From contig NZ_AOIU01000018.1 in assembly GCF_000337455.1 (NCBI RefSeq), positions 62,001 to 126,000 on the forward strand: a stretch of 64,000 nucleotides of DNA. The letters run 5' to 3'. Shown piece after piece: positions 35,241-43,630 of the stretch. The translations under genes and the position numbers were made by a program. The notes under the pieces are model-generated. The model saw only the letters and a program-made list of their open reading frames with translations. It searched no databases and had not been told where the DNA came from. Source of the stretch: Halosimplex carlsbadense 2-9-1. GTDB taxonomy: Archaea; Halobacteriota; Halobacteria; Halobacteriales; Haloarculaceae. Every line of letters begins with the position of its first letter. The first letter of the stretch is position 1.

Positions 35241-35861
35241 GTGACCGACACCTCAGAGCCGCCCGTGGACGCCGAGCGATCCGACAGCGTCGTCGGCGTT
35301 CAGGGCACCGATCACATCACCATCGAGGGAACGAGCGTCGAAGACACCGTCGAGTTCTACCGCGACATCCTCGGCATGCCCCTCGTGCTCCGACAACCCA
35401 ATCTCGACCGCAGCGAGTTGACCCACCTCTACTTCGACACCGGGGACGGCCGACTGCTCACGGCGTTCGTCTCCGAGGAGCGCGAGTCGACCGACGACCT
35501 CGAGGCCGACCGGGGCGACGTCCACCACGTCGCCTACCGGATCGACCACCGGCGCGTCGCCGACATCCGGGAGGGACTCCGCGACGCCGGCTACCCAGCC
35601 GACGAGTACGACCGCGGCGCGTTCCACGCGCTGTACACCGCGGACAACAACGGCCTGACCGTCGAACTGGTCGCCGACAAGTTCGCGATCCCCGACGACC
35701 GCCGGGGCGAGGTGCTCGCTCGCGCCCACGCCCACCGCGTCGACGACGGCGCCGAGTTCGTCGCCTCGAAACACATGCGCGCCGCCCTCGACGAAATCGG
35801 CATCGACGCCGAGGAACGCGACCTCGACACCGCCGCCGCCGGCCGCGACTACGGCGGCTGA
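35241..35861 (+). CDS. VOC family (glyoxalase/extradiol dioxygenase fold) protein
   Basis: This 206-residue protein starts with GTG (VTDTSEPPVD). Its first 130 residues form a vicinal-oxygen-chelate module: GTDHITIEGTSVEDTVEFY with the first His, then HLYFDTGDGRLLTAFV, then DVHHVAYRID with the second His, then NNGLTVELVAD with the Glu. This is a metal site of the glyoxalase/dioxygenase type. A C-terminal helical tail of about 75 residues (AHAHRVDDGAEFVASKHM) is an addition to the core. The reaction is unknown. The GTG is the first start that leaves the VOC domain at its normal position. Confidence 0.88.
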   Translation: MTDTSEPPVDAERSDSVVGVQGTDHITIEGTSVEDTVEFYRDILGMPLVLRQPNLDRSELTHLYFDTGDGRLLTAFVSEERESTDDLEADRGDVHHVAYRIDHRRVADIREGLRDAGYPADEYDRGAFHALYTADNNGLTVELVADKFAIPDDRRGEVLARAHAHRVDDGAEFVASKHMRAALDEIGIDAEERDLDTAAAGRDYGG

Positions 35862-36354
35862 TCCACACTGACGCTAGCCGATTTCCTACCGGATTAAAAT
35901 ACATGTCGAATTCATTACTACGAGATCTAGCGAGAGATCCGTGAGCATCCAAAGTTCCCGAATTATACGCTCAAAAGCGTTTTTGGCCTCATAATTCCTA
36001 TGTGGGCACCAAATGGTCGTAGTGGACGTGGCATCTACTCTTTACTCTTTGAGGCCGTTCAGAAGGTCTAAAGAGGCCGATACGCGTTTTCGTGGCGAAA
36101 ATACGCCGAAGTGAGTCTAATCTGGATATTTCGAACACTTAACGAACTTATGATAAAAACAGTCGCTGTTCGGAGATAGTAACAAGGAGCGGTTCGGGAC
36201 CCGGTTCCGCCGTGATCGAGACCGCAGTCGACCGGGTCCGAGTGACGATCCGGCGGTCGCGTGCGACCGGGGATCGGGCGGGTTCGTCGGCGGTGCGCTG
36301 TCGGGCCGACCGGAATCCGGTGTCGGGTCGGCGGGGTTCGACGGGGCCGCGAGT
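35862..36354. other. AT-rich intergenic region without recognised gene
   Basis: About 490 bases between the VOC gene and the 3' end of the solute-binding protein gene. The first 320 bases are markedly AT-rich for this genome, with short T-runs (AGCGTTTTTGG near 35980) that could end transcription of the VOC gene. A perfect TTTTCG-TGG-CGAAAA hairpin lies at 36087-36101. No frame resembles a protein; it may be the relic of a lost gene or of an element. Confidence 0.5.
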
Positions 36355-38520
36355 TCACTCCGGCGGCTGGAACCCGGTGTCGTAGCTGGCCTCGACGAGG
36401 CCGCCGAGGATCATGGCGGTGCTGATGCCGAAGCCGCGCTCGAAGTCGAAGCCGCGGTGGCCGGGGTCGGGCCACTCGAAGTCCCGGACGTTGCCCCAGG
36501 CGCCCCAGTTGTACTGGTGGAACACGAAGTGCGGGAGGTAGTAGTTGTAGTACCGGGCGCACTTGCGGTACAGCTCCTGGATCTCCGCTTCGGATTTGCC
36601 GGGCTCGCGGATCTCGCGGACGATGCCGGCGAGGTTGATCTCCTCGCCGTCCGAGAGGTCGGGGTCGATCCCCGCCTCGTCGGGCGCCTCGATGGCGCCG
36701 ACTTCCGAGGGAATCTCGACTTGCAGGGGCTTGCCCTGGGCGTCCACCTCCGTATCGGGGTCGACCCGCTGGGCCGGGGCGCCGGCCTTGCCCATCACGA
36801 GGGACCCGGAGACCCAGCCGGCGCTGGAGTTGTAGTAGCCGAACGGCTCGCCGTAGCCGTGCCAGAAGATGGAGCTGTCGTAGTTGAGGCCGTTGTCGGC
36901 CCTGAGGTTGTTCGACCAGGTCGACCACCCCTGACTGGAGAAGTTGATGCCGAACCCGATCTCGGCCAGGTTCGCCCGGATCGTCTGGGCGGCGCCGGCG
37001 TAGTCGGCGATAGCGGAGGGGAAGATGACGTCGATCGCCGCGGGGTTCCCGTTGGGATCGACCCACTGGTCGCCCTGCTTGCTGTAGCCGCCCCGTCGGA
37101 GGTACTCGGCGGCCGCCTCGGTGTCGGACTCCATCGGCCACGAGTGGAGGCTATCGAGGAACTCGCCGGAGAACACCGACTGCGACTGGGCGTCGAGCAT
37201 GTACGTGTGGTTCTCGATGGGGACCGACCGCGCGTCGCCCCAGCCGTTCGCGCCGGCCGCCGTCCAGTCGACGGCGGCGACCAGCGCCCGACGCACCCAG
37301 AGGTTCTGGAGGTGCGGGTTGTTCCAGTTGAGCCGCCACTTGTCGCCGCCCTCCGAGCGGAGCCACCGGGTCAACTCCTGCATGTGGTCGGGCAGCGTCT
37401 CCCGCGAGTAGAGGCCGTTCGGCGCGACGATGTTGCCGTTGAGGTCGATCGCGCCGTTGCTCGCCAGCGTCTGGCGGCGTTCGCCGTCCCCCCACTGGAT
37501 CGCCAGTTTCGGGACGTTCGTGTTCGCGGCGTTGGGATGGGCGACGACCGTGTCGCCCGCCTCGGCGGCGGCCTCGTCGCGCAGATGCAACGTGAGCTCC
37601 GCCGACCCGATGCCGTCCTCGGAGCGGATCTCGTAGGGACCGCTGCCCCAGCCGTTCTCCAGCAGCCGCTGCAGCGAGATGCGGTCGCTCACCAGGTCGT
37701 CGGTCACCGCCGAGACGGCGTCCGCGGTCCCGGCGTCCCGATACTGTTCGAGGTACGGCTGCGTGAAGTCGGGGTGGATCGGCATGTCGCCGTCGTTGGG
37801 CGCGGCCTGCGACGCCAGGATGTGCTGGGCCTGGGCGTCGTCCGGGAGCCCGTCGCTCCCGTCGGTGTTCCACCAGTGGTACTCCCACTGGCTGGCCGCC
37901 TCCTGCGTGAAGGCGGTGTCCTCGGTGAACTTGTTGCCCGCCTGGAAGTAGTCGACGTGGAAGTGCGTCTCCCGAGCGTCGGCGTCGAGCGGGTCGCCGT
38001 TCCAGTAGGTCGCCCGGTCGTCATGGGACTCGTAGACGTCGTAGGGCGCGTCGACTTCGTACCCGCTGTACCAGGTCATGACCGAGACGCTGTCGGTCCG
38101 GGGCTTCCAGGGCGTCTCGAACTCGACGCCGCTGTAGGCCATCTGGCGGGTGTGGACGTTCCGCACCGCCTGGAGGTCCGTCATGAACGCGACCCCGGTC
38201 GTGTTGTCCTGGGGCGCCCAGACGTTCGCGTCGAATACGTCGGGGGAGTTGGCCTGAAATACCCGGACCACGTCGGTTGCGGGCTCGCCCAGCGGCGTCG
38301 GGCTGTCGGTGTCGGCGTCGGTGTCGGGCGGGGCCTCCGTCTCACCGGTCGGCGTCGCGGTCGGTGTCACCGCGGCGTCGTCCGTCTCCCCCGGCTCGTC
38401 CGTCGAATCCGTTCCGCCTCCCGACGGACACCCGGCCAGGCCCACCGTCCCAATTCCGGCCAGCAACTGTGCGTACTGACGACGTGACAGCTGATCGCGC
38501 AGGTTGGTACTATCCCGCAT
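36355..38520 (-). CDS. ABC-transporter solute-binding lipoprotein, family 5 type
   Basis: This 721-residue exported binding protein has a Tat-like signal, LSRRQYAQLLAGIGTVG, with lipobox LAGC, then a Thr/Glu/Pro linker to about residue 80. The body shows family-5 (peptide/nickel/oligosaccharide) features such as NLWVRRALVAAVDW and RRGGYSKQGDQWVDPNGNP. It is longer than the usual 520-600 residues. It would capture a solute outside and deliver it to a membrane permease, but no permease or ATPase gene is adjacent. Its place beside the xylose genes suggests an oligosaccharide ligand. ATG 38518-38520 fits the TATA box 27 nt upstream. Confidence 0.86.
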   Translation of the reverse strand: MRDSTNLRDQLSRRQYAQLLAGIGTVGLAGCPSGGGTDSTDEPGETDDAAVTPTATPTGETEAPPDTDADTDSPTPLGEPATDVVRVFQANSPDVFDANVWAPQDNTTGVAFMTDLQAVRNVHTRQMAYSGVEFETPWKPRTDSVSVMTWYSGYEVDAPYDVYESHDDRATYWNGDPLDADARETHFHVDYFQAGNKFTEDTAFTQEAASQWEYHWWNTDGSDGLPDDAQAQHILASQAAPNDGDMPIHPDFTQPYLEQYRDAGTADAVSAVTDDLVSDRISLQRLLENGWGSGPYEIRSEDGIGSAELTLHLRDEAAAEAGDTVVAHPNAANTNVPKLAIQWGDGERRQTLASNGAIDLNGNIVAPNGLYSRETLPDHMQELTRWLRSEGGDKWRLNWNNPHLQNLWVRRALVAAVDWTAAGANGWGDARSVPIENHTYMLDAQSQSVFSGEFLDSLHSWPMESDTEAAAEYLRRGGYSKQGDQWVDPNGNPAAIDVIFPSAIADYAGAAQTIRANLAEIGFGINFSSQGWSTWSNNLRADNGLNYDSSIFWHGYGEPFGYYNSSAGWVSGSLVMGKAGAPAQRVDPDTEVDAQGKPLQVEIPSEVGAIEAPDEAGIDPDLSDGEEINLAGIVREIREPGKSEAEIQELYRKCARYYNYYLPHFVFHQYNWGAWGNVRDFEWPDPGHRGFDFERGFGISTAMILGGLVEASYDTGFQPPE

Positions 38521-38543
38521 ACGTCTCACCGTTCCACGGATAG

Positions 38544-38551
38544 TACATAAA
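38544..38551 (-). promoter_or_regulatory. TATA box of the solute-binding protein gene
   Basis: The minus strand reads TTTATGTA, centred 27 nt from the ATG at 38520, so the mRNA is probably leaderless. The imperfect upstream A/T flank is consistent with a BRE-TATA unit. It fixes the start of the lipoprotein signal. Confidence 0.6.
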
Positions 38552-38556
38552 TTTTT

Positions 38557-38572
38557 GCACACAACAGTGTGC
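38557..38572. promoter_or_regulatory. Inverted repeat just upstream of the SBP TATA box
   Basis: GCACAC-AACA-GTGTGC is a perfect 6-bp inverted repeat adjoining the TATA/BRE of the solute-binding protein gene. A bound regulator here would overlap transcription factor B contact, making it a plausible operator. Confidence 0.45.
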
Positions 38573-38618
38573 GGGTCGGTCGCTCTCACCCGTCCGGCCC
38601 GCCGGACGACACGGTCCG

Positions 38619-38633
38619 TTTCACACTGTGAAA
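38619..38633. promoter_or_regulatory. Operator-like palindrome TTTCA-N5-TGAAA, site 1
   Basis: TTTCACACTGTGAAA is a perfect 15-bp odd palindrome about 100 bp upstream of the SBP start. It shares the TTTCA-N5-TGAAA form with site 2. Confidence 0.5.
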
Positions 38634-38778
38634 TAAGCGCGGGAAACCACCCGTCCCGATCCAGTCCAGACGGACCGCGTGCGCGCCCCGAAACCAGCAC
38701 AGCGGCGATCCCTTCCGATTCTATCGCTGTAATTTCTCGACATCCGACCCTCACGATCTCGCGCTCGCGACGCAAATC

Positions 38779-38795
38779 GTTTCAGGGTATGAAAC
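38779..38795. promoter_or_regulatory. Operator-like inverted repeat, site 2
   Basis: GTTTCA-GGGTA-TGAAAC carries the same TTTCA-N5-TGAAA core as site 1, 160 bp further from the SBP gene and about 390 bp from the xylose dehydrogenase gene. The spacer differs, so the arms rather than the spacer appear conserved. Confidence 0.5.
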
Positions 38796-39168
38796 GGACG
38801 GGGTAGTCGTCGCTGTTCGGAGCGCTATTCGACCCCGGACCACACTTGACCGATATAATCGGAAGGACGTTTCGAAGGCTCGATACGCGACGGTTCGAGC
38901 CGCTCGGGCGTACGCTGGTCCCTGCACGTACCGTCGCCGGACGTGTTGGCCGCCGATGGATCGGCCGGACGACGCCGGAAGAGCGCCACCCGGGAGCTAT
39001 GAATGGGGGTTCACGCCCGTGTTCGTCCGTACCGGTCCGAGACGGTACCGAAATTACGGTTCTATCTGTGTAATCTCGGAACCAGCCTCACGGGCGCTGG
39101 AACAGAGCAGTCCGATATAACCGGACGGGGCGGGACGGACGACCGGAGGAGCGAGGAGAGACACAGTT

Positions 39169-40266
39169 ATGTCCACTCGCGGCGGAGGCTCGTACGTCAT
39201 GTCGAGTTCGCTCTTCGACTACGAGCCGAGAGACTGGCGAACGGATACGGACGACCGGCTGCGATTCGCGCTCGTCGGCGTCGGGTGGTGGACGACGGAG
39301 TTCGTCCTGCCCGCGATCGAGACGACAGAGCACTGCGTGACGACGACCGTCGTCAGTGGTTCGACCGAGAAGACCGACCGCGTTCGCCGCGAGTACGAAA
39401 CCGTCGAACACGGGCTGACGTACGACGAGTTCGCCGACGGCGAGGCTTCCGACGGCTACGACGCCGTCTACGTCTGCACGCCCAACGCGACCCACCTCGA
39501 ACACGTCGAGGCGGCCGCCGAACACGGGAAAGCCGTGCTCTGCGAGAAACCGATGGAGGCGACGGTCGAGCGCGCCGAGCGCCTCGTCGCCGCCTGCGAG
39601 GAGGCGGACGTACCGCTGATGGTCGCCTACCGGATGCACACCGAGCCCGCGGTCCGGCGGGCGCGCGAGTTGATCCGCGACGGTGCCATCGGCGAGCCCG
39701 TCCTCGTCAACGGGGAGAACTCCCAGCCGCTCCTGGAGATGATCGACGACCCCGACCAGTGGCGGCTGAACCCCGATCTGACGGGCTACGGCACCTCCGT
39801 GATGGACCTGGGGATCTACCCGCTCAACACCGCGCGATTCCTCCTCGACGCCGACCCCGTCCGCGTTCAATCGACGATGGATTCCCCCCACGAGGCGTTC
39901 AGCGAGGTGCCCGACCAGGTGGCGACGTTCTCGGTCGTCTTCGACGACGGCACCCACGCCGCCTGTTCCTCCTCTCAGCGCGGCGCCGACCACACGCGCC
40001 TGGAGGTCGTCGGCACCGATGGCCGGGTCGTCCTCGAACCCGCCTTCCACATGGAGACGCAGCTGACGGTCGAGCGAGACGGGGAGACGGTCGAATTCGA
40101 CACGGAGGGCGTCGACCAGATGGCCGAGGAGTTCGAGTACTTCGCCCAGCGAGTGCTCGCTGCGGAACCTCTCCACGCCGACGGCGAGCACGGGCTCGTG
40201 GACATGGAGACGATCGCCGCGATCCACGAGGCTGCCGAATCGGGCGAGACGGTGAACGTCGAGTAA
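39169..40266 (+). CDS. gfo6: D-xylose 1-dehydrogenase (NADP+), Gfo6-like
   Basis: This 365-residue Gfo/Idh/MocA enzyme closely resembles the haloarchaeal D-xylose dehydrogenase that oxidises D-xylose (and L-arabinose in some) to the lactone with NADP+. It shows the Rossmann segment FALVGVGWWTTEFVLPAI, the catalytic LCEKPMEA and YGTSVMDLGIYPLN with the conserved Asp. The first step of the oxidative pentose pathway is thus at hand beside xylonate dehydratase. The start could also be ATG 39199 (MSSSLFDYEPRDW); a GGAGG-like stretch precedes 39169, and GATATAA near 39115 is the TATA candidate. Confidence 0.9.
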   Translation: MSTRGGGSYVMSSSLFDYEPRDWRTDTDDRLRFALVGVGWWTTEFVLPAIETTEHCVTTTVVSGSTEKTDRVRREYETVEHGLTYDEFADGEASDGYDAVYVCTPNATHLEHVEAAAEHGKAVLCEKPMEATVERAERLVAACEEADVPLMVAYRMHTEPAVRRARELIRDGAIGEPVLVNGENSQPLLEMIDDPDQWRLNPDLTGYGTSVMDLGIYPLNTARFLLDADPVRVQSTMDSPHEAFSEVPDQVATFSVVFDDGTHAACSSSQRGADHTRLEVVGTDGRVVLEPAFHMETQLTVERDGETVEFDTEGVDQMAEEFEYFAQRVLAAEPLHADGEHGLVDMETIAAIHEAAESGETVNVE

Positions 40267-40341
40267 AAGCGAGTGTCGCAGTTTGCTACGGAATCGGGAC
40301 GGACGGCCGATGTATCCGAGAGCGAGCCGGAGAACCGCGAG

Positions 40342-41517
40342 TTACCGCAGTTCGTCGGCGCGCTTCTCCCAGTCGTCCTCCCAGAGGTCGATGGTGTGGA
40401 CCGCGTCCTCGGTGTACTCGTGCTCCTCGACGACGTCCATGTCGAGTTCGATACCGAAGCCGGGTCCTTCGGGGACCTGGACGTAGCCGTCCTCGACCTT
40501 CAGCGGGTCCTCCAGCAGTTCGTCGACCCAGTCCTCGTCGTAGGTCTGGAACATCTCCTGGATGCGGAAGTTCGGGATGGAGGTGCAGAAATGGGAGTAG
40601 ATGGCGCCGGCGACCGGTCCCTGCGGGTTGTGCGGCGCGATGTCGACGTGGTCGGCCTCGGCGAGGCCCGCGATCTTTTTGCCCTCGGTGATGCCGCCGG
40701 TGTTCATCAGGTCGGGCTGGAACACGTCGATGTCGGTGCGGGTGACCAGCTCGTAGAAGTCGTACTTGGTCATGTGGCGCTCGCCGGTGACGACCGGGAT
40801 GGGGGATTTCCGGGCGACCTCGGCGAGGCTGTTGATCGAGTCCGGCGGGCACGGCTCCTCGTACCAGGCCGGGTCGAACTGGTCGAGCTTCTTCGCGATG
40901 TCGACCGCCTGCGCCGCCGAAAAGCGACCGTGACACTCGATGAGCAGCTCGACGTCCGGACCGACGGCCTCGCGGACGGCGCCGACGATGTCGACGGCGT
41001 GATTTTTCTCCTCGGTGGTCATCGACTGCCAGGCGGTCCCGAACGGGTCGAACTTCATCGCGTCGTAGCCGTCGTCGACGACGCGCTCGGCGGCCCGGGC
41101 GAAGCCCTCCGGCTCGCCGTCGGCGTCGGTGTACCAGCCGTTGGCGTAGGCGCGCAGCTCTTTGCCGTGGACCGGCCCGCCCAGCAGGTCGTAGACCGGC
41201 GTGTCCAGCACTTTGCCCTTGATGTCCCAGCAGGCCATGTCGACCGCCGAGACGACGGTGGTGTTGATGACGTTCTTCGAGAACCACTCGTCGCGGTACA
41301 TCTCCAGCCAGAGCGACTCCGTGTCGAAGGGGTCCCGGCCGACGAAGAAATCGGACATCTCCTCGATGGCCGCCGCGACCGTGCGGGGCTTGTCGTGTGT
41401 CGTCGCCTCGGCCAGCCCCGTCACGCCCGCGTCGGTGTGCAGGCGGACGAAGACCCAGGGCTTCCACGGGTTGGCTACCAGGTGCGTCTCGACGTCGGTG
41501 ATTTCTACGTCCGACAT
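40342..41517 (-). CDS. xad: D-xylonate dehydratase, enolase superfamily
   Basis: This 391-residue mandelate-racemase/muconate-lactonising-type enzyme matches haloarchaeal xylonate dehydratase, which turns D-xylonate into 2-keto-3-deoxyxylonate. Metal ligands appear at the ends of successive beta strands: LLIECHGRF, WYEEPCPPD and VVTGERHMT. MKFDPFG carries the KxD base, and DIAPHNPQGP lies near the C-terminus. ATG 41515-41517 (MSDVEITDVE) is supported by a TATA box 26 nt upstream; a longer start at 41538 would overlap that box. It faces gfo6 convergently and is divergent from the IclR regulator. Confidence 0.92.
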   Translation of the reverse strand: MSDVEITDVETHLVANPWKPWVFVRLHTDAGVTGLAEATTHDKPRTVAAAIEEMSDFFVGRDPFDTESLWLEMYRDEWFSKNVINTTVVSAVDMACWDIKGKVLDTPVYDLLGGPVHGKELRAYANGWYTDADGEPEGFARAAERVVDDGYDAMKFDPFGTAWQSMTTEEKNHAVDIVGAVREAVGPDVELLIECHGRFSAAQAVDIAKKLDQFDPAWYEEPCPPDSINSLAEVARKSPIPVVTGERHMTKYDFYELVTRTDIDVFQPDLMNTGGITEGKKIAGLAEADHVDIAPHNPQGPVAGAIYSHFCTSIPNFRIQEMFQTYDEDWVDELLEDPLKVEDGYVQVPEGPGFGIELDMDVVEEHEYTEDAVHTIDLWEDDWEKRADELR

Positions 41518-41538
41518 AGTTGGGTAGCCCCCGAGCAA

Positions 41539-41547
41539 TATATTAAA
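41539..41547 (-). promoter_or_regulatory. TATA box of the xylonate dehydratase gene
   Basis: The minus strand reads TTTAATATA, centred 26 nt before the ATG at 41517, as expected for a leaderless transcript. It confirms the shorter start. Confidence 0.65.
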
Positions 41548-41600
41548 TCCACCGGTCCGTGATGCGTCACCACGACGCGCGGACTATCCGACGATGCCGG

Positions 41601-41608
41601 ATAATTAA
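41601..41608 (+). promoter_or_regulatory. TATA box of the IclR regulator gene
   Basis: ATAATTAA is centred about 30 nt before ATG 41635. It covers the alternative upstream ATG at 41608, ruling that start out. It shares a 117-bp divergent region with the xylonate dehydratase promoter. Confidence 0.62.
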
Positions 41609-41634
41609 TGAGGTCTCGGTTCCGTAGGATCGGT

Positions 41635-42396
41635 ATGCACGCCGAACGCGACCCGCCCATCAAATCGACCGCGACGAGTCTCGATATCGTCGAAGCGGTC
41701 CACGGCATGGGCGGCGCGACGCTCTCGGAGGTCGTCGAGCAGTTCGAGAAGCCCCAGAGCACGGTCCACGACCACCTGAAGACGCTCGCGGACGCGGGCT
41801 ATCTCGTCAAGGACGGACGGGAGTTCCGCGTGAGCGTCCGCTTTCTCAACCTCGGGGGTCGGGCACGCGCGCGCTCGCAGCTGTTTCAGGTGGCCGAAGC
41901 CGAAGTCAGGGAGCTGGCGAGCGACACCGGCGAGCACGCGAACCTGATGGTCGAGGAGAACGGACGGGGCATCTTCCTCTACAAGGTCAAGGGCTCCCAA
42001 TCGGTGTATCTGGACACCTACGAGGGGATGGAGGTCGACCTGCACACGACGGCGATGGGTAAAGCGATCCTCGCAGAGCTATCGCCGGAGAAGCGCGACG
42101 CCATCGTCGAGGAGCACGGCCTCGAACCGGTGACCGCCGAGACGATCACCGACCGCGACACGCTGGAGGCGGAACTTGAGGGTATCCGCGAGCGCGGTTA
42201 CGCGATCGACGACGAGGAGCGCGTCGACGGTGTCCGCTGCGTCGCCGCGCCCATCACGACCGACGATAGCGTCGTCGGCGGTGTCAGCGTCTCCGCGCCG
42301 AAAAGTCGGATGAACGGCCAGCGCTTCGAGGAGGCGATCCCCTCCGAGGTGCTCAGCACCGCGAACATCATCGAAGTCAACCTCCAGCACACCTGA
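41635..42396 (+). CDS. xacR: IclR family regulator, XacR-like
   Basis: This 253-residue transcription factor has an N-terminal winged helix (TATSLDIVEAVHGMGGATLSE, then KPQSTVHDHLKTLADAGYL) and a C-terminal IclR effector domain (HTTAMGKAILAELS, DEERVDGVRCVAAPI). In Haloferax the IclR protein XacR activates the xylose and arabinose genes; the same gene order with xylonate dehydratase suggests an equivalent role. It is divergent from xad and followed after 167 bases by the dehydratase of the next pathway step. Assignment as XacR is by context and family. The start is fixed by the TATA box. Confidence 0.85.
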   Translation: MHAERDPPIKSTATSLDIVEAVHGMGGATLSEVVEQFEKPQSTVHDHLKTLADAGYLVKDGREFRVSVRFLNLGGRARARSQLFQVAEAEVRELASDTGEHANLMVEENGRGIFLYKVKGSQSVYLDTYEGMEVDLHTTAMGKAILAELSPEKRDAIVEEHGLEPVTAETITDRDTLEAELEGIRERGYAIDDEERVDGVRCVAAPITTDDSVVGGVSVSAPKSRMNGQRFEEAIPSEVLSTANIIEVNLQHT

Positions 42397-42533
42397 GCGA
42401 CTCGCCTCGCCGTCCCGTATCACTTCGTCCGATATCGTCGGACGGCGCGGCCGGATCGACCGACCACCCAGCGGGCCGACGTATCGTGCCCGGCCGCCGA
42501 TCCGCCGAAAGTGAAACCGATTCGATAACAAGG

Positions 42534-42541
42534 TTTATAAT
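42534..42541 (+). promoter_or_regulatory. TATA box of the FAH-family dehydratase gene
   Basis: TTTATAAT is centred 27 nt before ATG 42564, again the leaderless spacing. The gene therefore has its own promoter separate from the regulator. Confidence 0.65.
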
Positions 42542-42563
42542 CTAGAACTCACGATGGGGGAGT

Positions 42564-43433
42564 ATGCGTTACTATCGTAGCGATGGGGGCGGCTCCGTCT
42601 CACTGATCGCAGCGGACGACTCGGCTGCGTACGATCTCTCGGAGACCGAAGCCGAGCCGACGTCGTTTCTCGAACTCGCGTCGGCCGCGTCGCTGACCGA
42701 CAGGACGGTCGACGACGTGGCCCGCGGGCTGATAGGGGAAGCGCCGACGATCGAACTCGAGTCGGTCGAGGACGACCTCGTTCGCCCGATCGACCCCGAC
42801 GAAGTCTGGGCGGCCGGCGTCACATACTCCATCAGCCAGGAGGCCCGCCAGGAGGAGGGCGGGCTCGCCGAGTCCTACCTGGAGGCTTACGAGGGCGACC
42901 GGCCGGAGGTGTACTTCAAGGCGACTCCGAGCCGGACCGTCGGCCCGAACGACCGCGTCGGGATCCGCGGCGACTCCGAGTGGGACGCCCCCGAGCCGGA
43001 GATGACGATCGTCCTCTACGACGAGGAGATCGTCGGGTTCACCGTCGGCAACGACATGTGTAGCCGCTCGATCGAGCGGGAGAACCTCCTGTACCTGCCC
43101 CAGAGCAAGATCTACGCCAAGAACTGCGCCATCGGCCCCTGCATCGCCACCGGCGAGACGGTCGGCGACCCGCTCGACCTGGAGATGCACATGTCGATCG
43201 AGCGCGACGGCGAGACGGTCTTCGAGGAGGAAACCTCGACCGCCGAGCTGGTCCGGAGCTGCGAGGAACTGGTCGACTACTACACTCGCTACAACGAGGT
43301 CCCCGAGGCGAGCGTCCTGCTGACGGGCACGTCGATCATGGTTCCCGACGACGTGTCCCTCGAGGAAGACGACGTGATCAGCATCGAGATCGAGGACATC
43401 GGCGTCCTCACCAACACCGTCGAGCAGCTGTAA
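42564..43433 (+). CDS. FAH-family 2-keto-3-deoxypentonate dehydratase (XacE-like)
   Basis: This 289-residue fumarylacetoacetate-hydrolase-fold protein has metal ligands suggested by WDAPEPEMTIVLYD (Glu-x-Glu) and KNCAIGPCIATG further on. In haloarchaea this family member dehydrates 2-keto-3-deoxyxylonate or -arabinonate to 2-oxoglutarate semialdehyde. The position after xylonate dehydratase and the IclR regulator fits the third enzymatic step of the non-phosphorylating pentose route. The semialdehyde dehydrogenase expected next is not found in the window. The function is inferred from family and context. Confidence 0.86.
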   Translation: MRYYRSDGGGSVSLIAADDSAAYDLSETEAEPTSFLELASAASLTDRTVDDVARGLIGEAPTIELESVEDDLVRPIDPDEVWAAGVTYSISQEARQEEGGLAESYLEAYEGDRPEVYFKATPSRTVGPNDRVGIRGDSEWDAPEPEMTIVLYDEEIVGFTVGNDMCSRSIERENLLYLPQSKIYAKNCAIGPCIATGETVGDPLDLEMHMSIERDGETVFEEETSTAELVRSCEELVDYYTRYNEVPEASVLLTGTSIMVPDDVSLEEDDVISIEIEDIGVLTNTVEQL

Positions 43434-43594
43434 GCGGCCGGCCCGATTCCACCTGCGACCCGGGAGACACGCAACGTCGGGGCAGGAGCCACCGACCCGG
43501 ACGGAGACGCCCCGGCCCGAACGGTGACGCTTCGGCCCGGACGGAGACCCATCTCCGACCGCCGCGGGCGCCCTCTCGGCTCCATCGACCGATC

Positions 43595-43603
43595 GTTTTA
43601 TGC
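43595..43603 (+). promoter_or_regulatory. TATA box of the GH51 gene
   Basis: GTTTTATGC lies about 32 nt upstream of ATG 43631 in an otherwise very GC-rich gap of about 200 bases. Leader very short. Confidence 0.5.
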
Positions 43604-43630
43604 TACCGCTATCGAATATCATACGCCTGT

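Larger units (their letters stand above)
38521..39168. other. Divergent regulatory region between SBP and xylose dehydrogenase genes
   Basis: This 648-base gap lies between divergently transcribed genes. It contains the SBP TATA box (38544-38551), three inverted repeats close upstream of it (38557, 38619, 38779), and a perfect CCGAT-ATA-ATCGG palindrome at 38850-38862. A related CCGATATAACCGG at 39112-39124 is the likely TATA region of the dehydrogenase gene. No protein-coding frame is convincing. The density of palindromes suggests regulated promoters on both sides. Confidence 0.6.
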
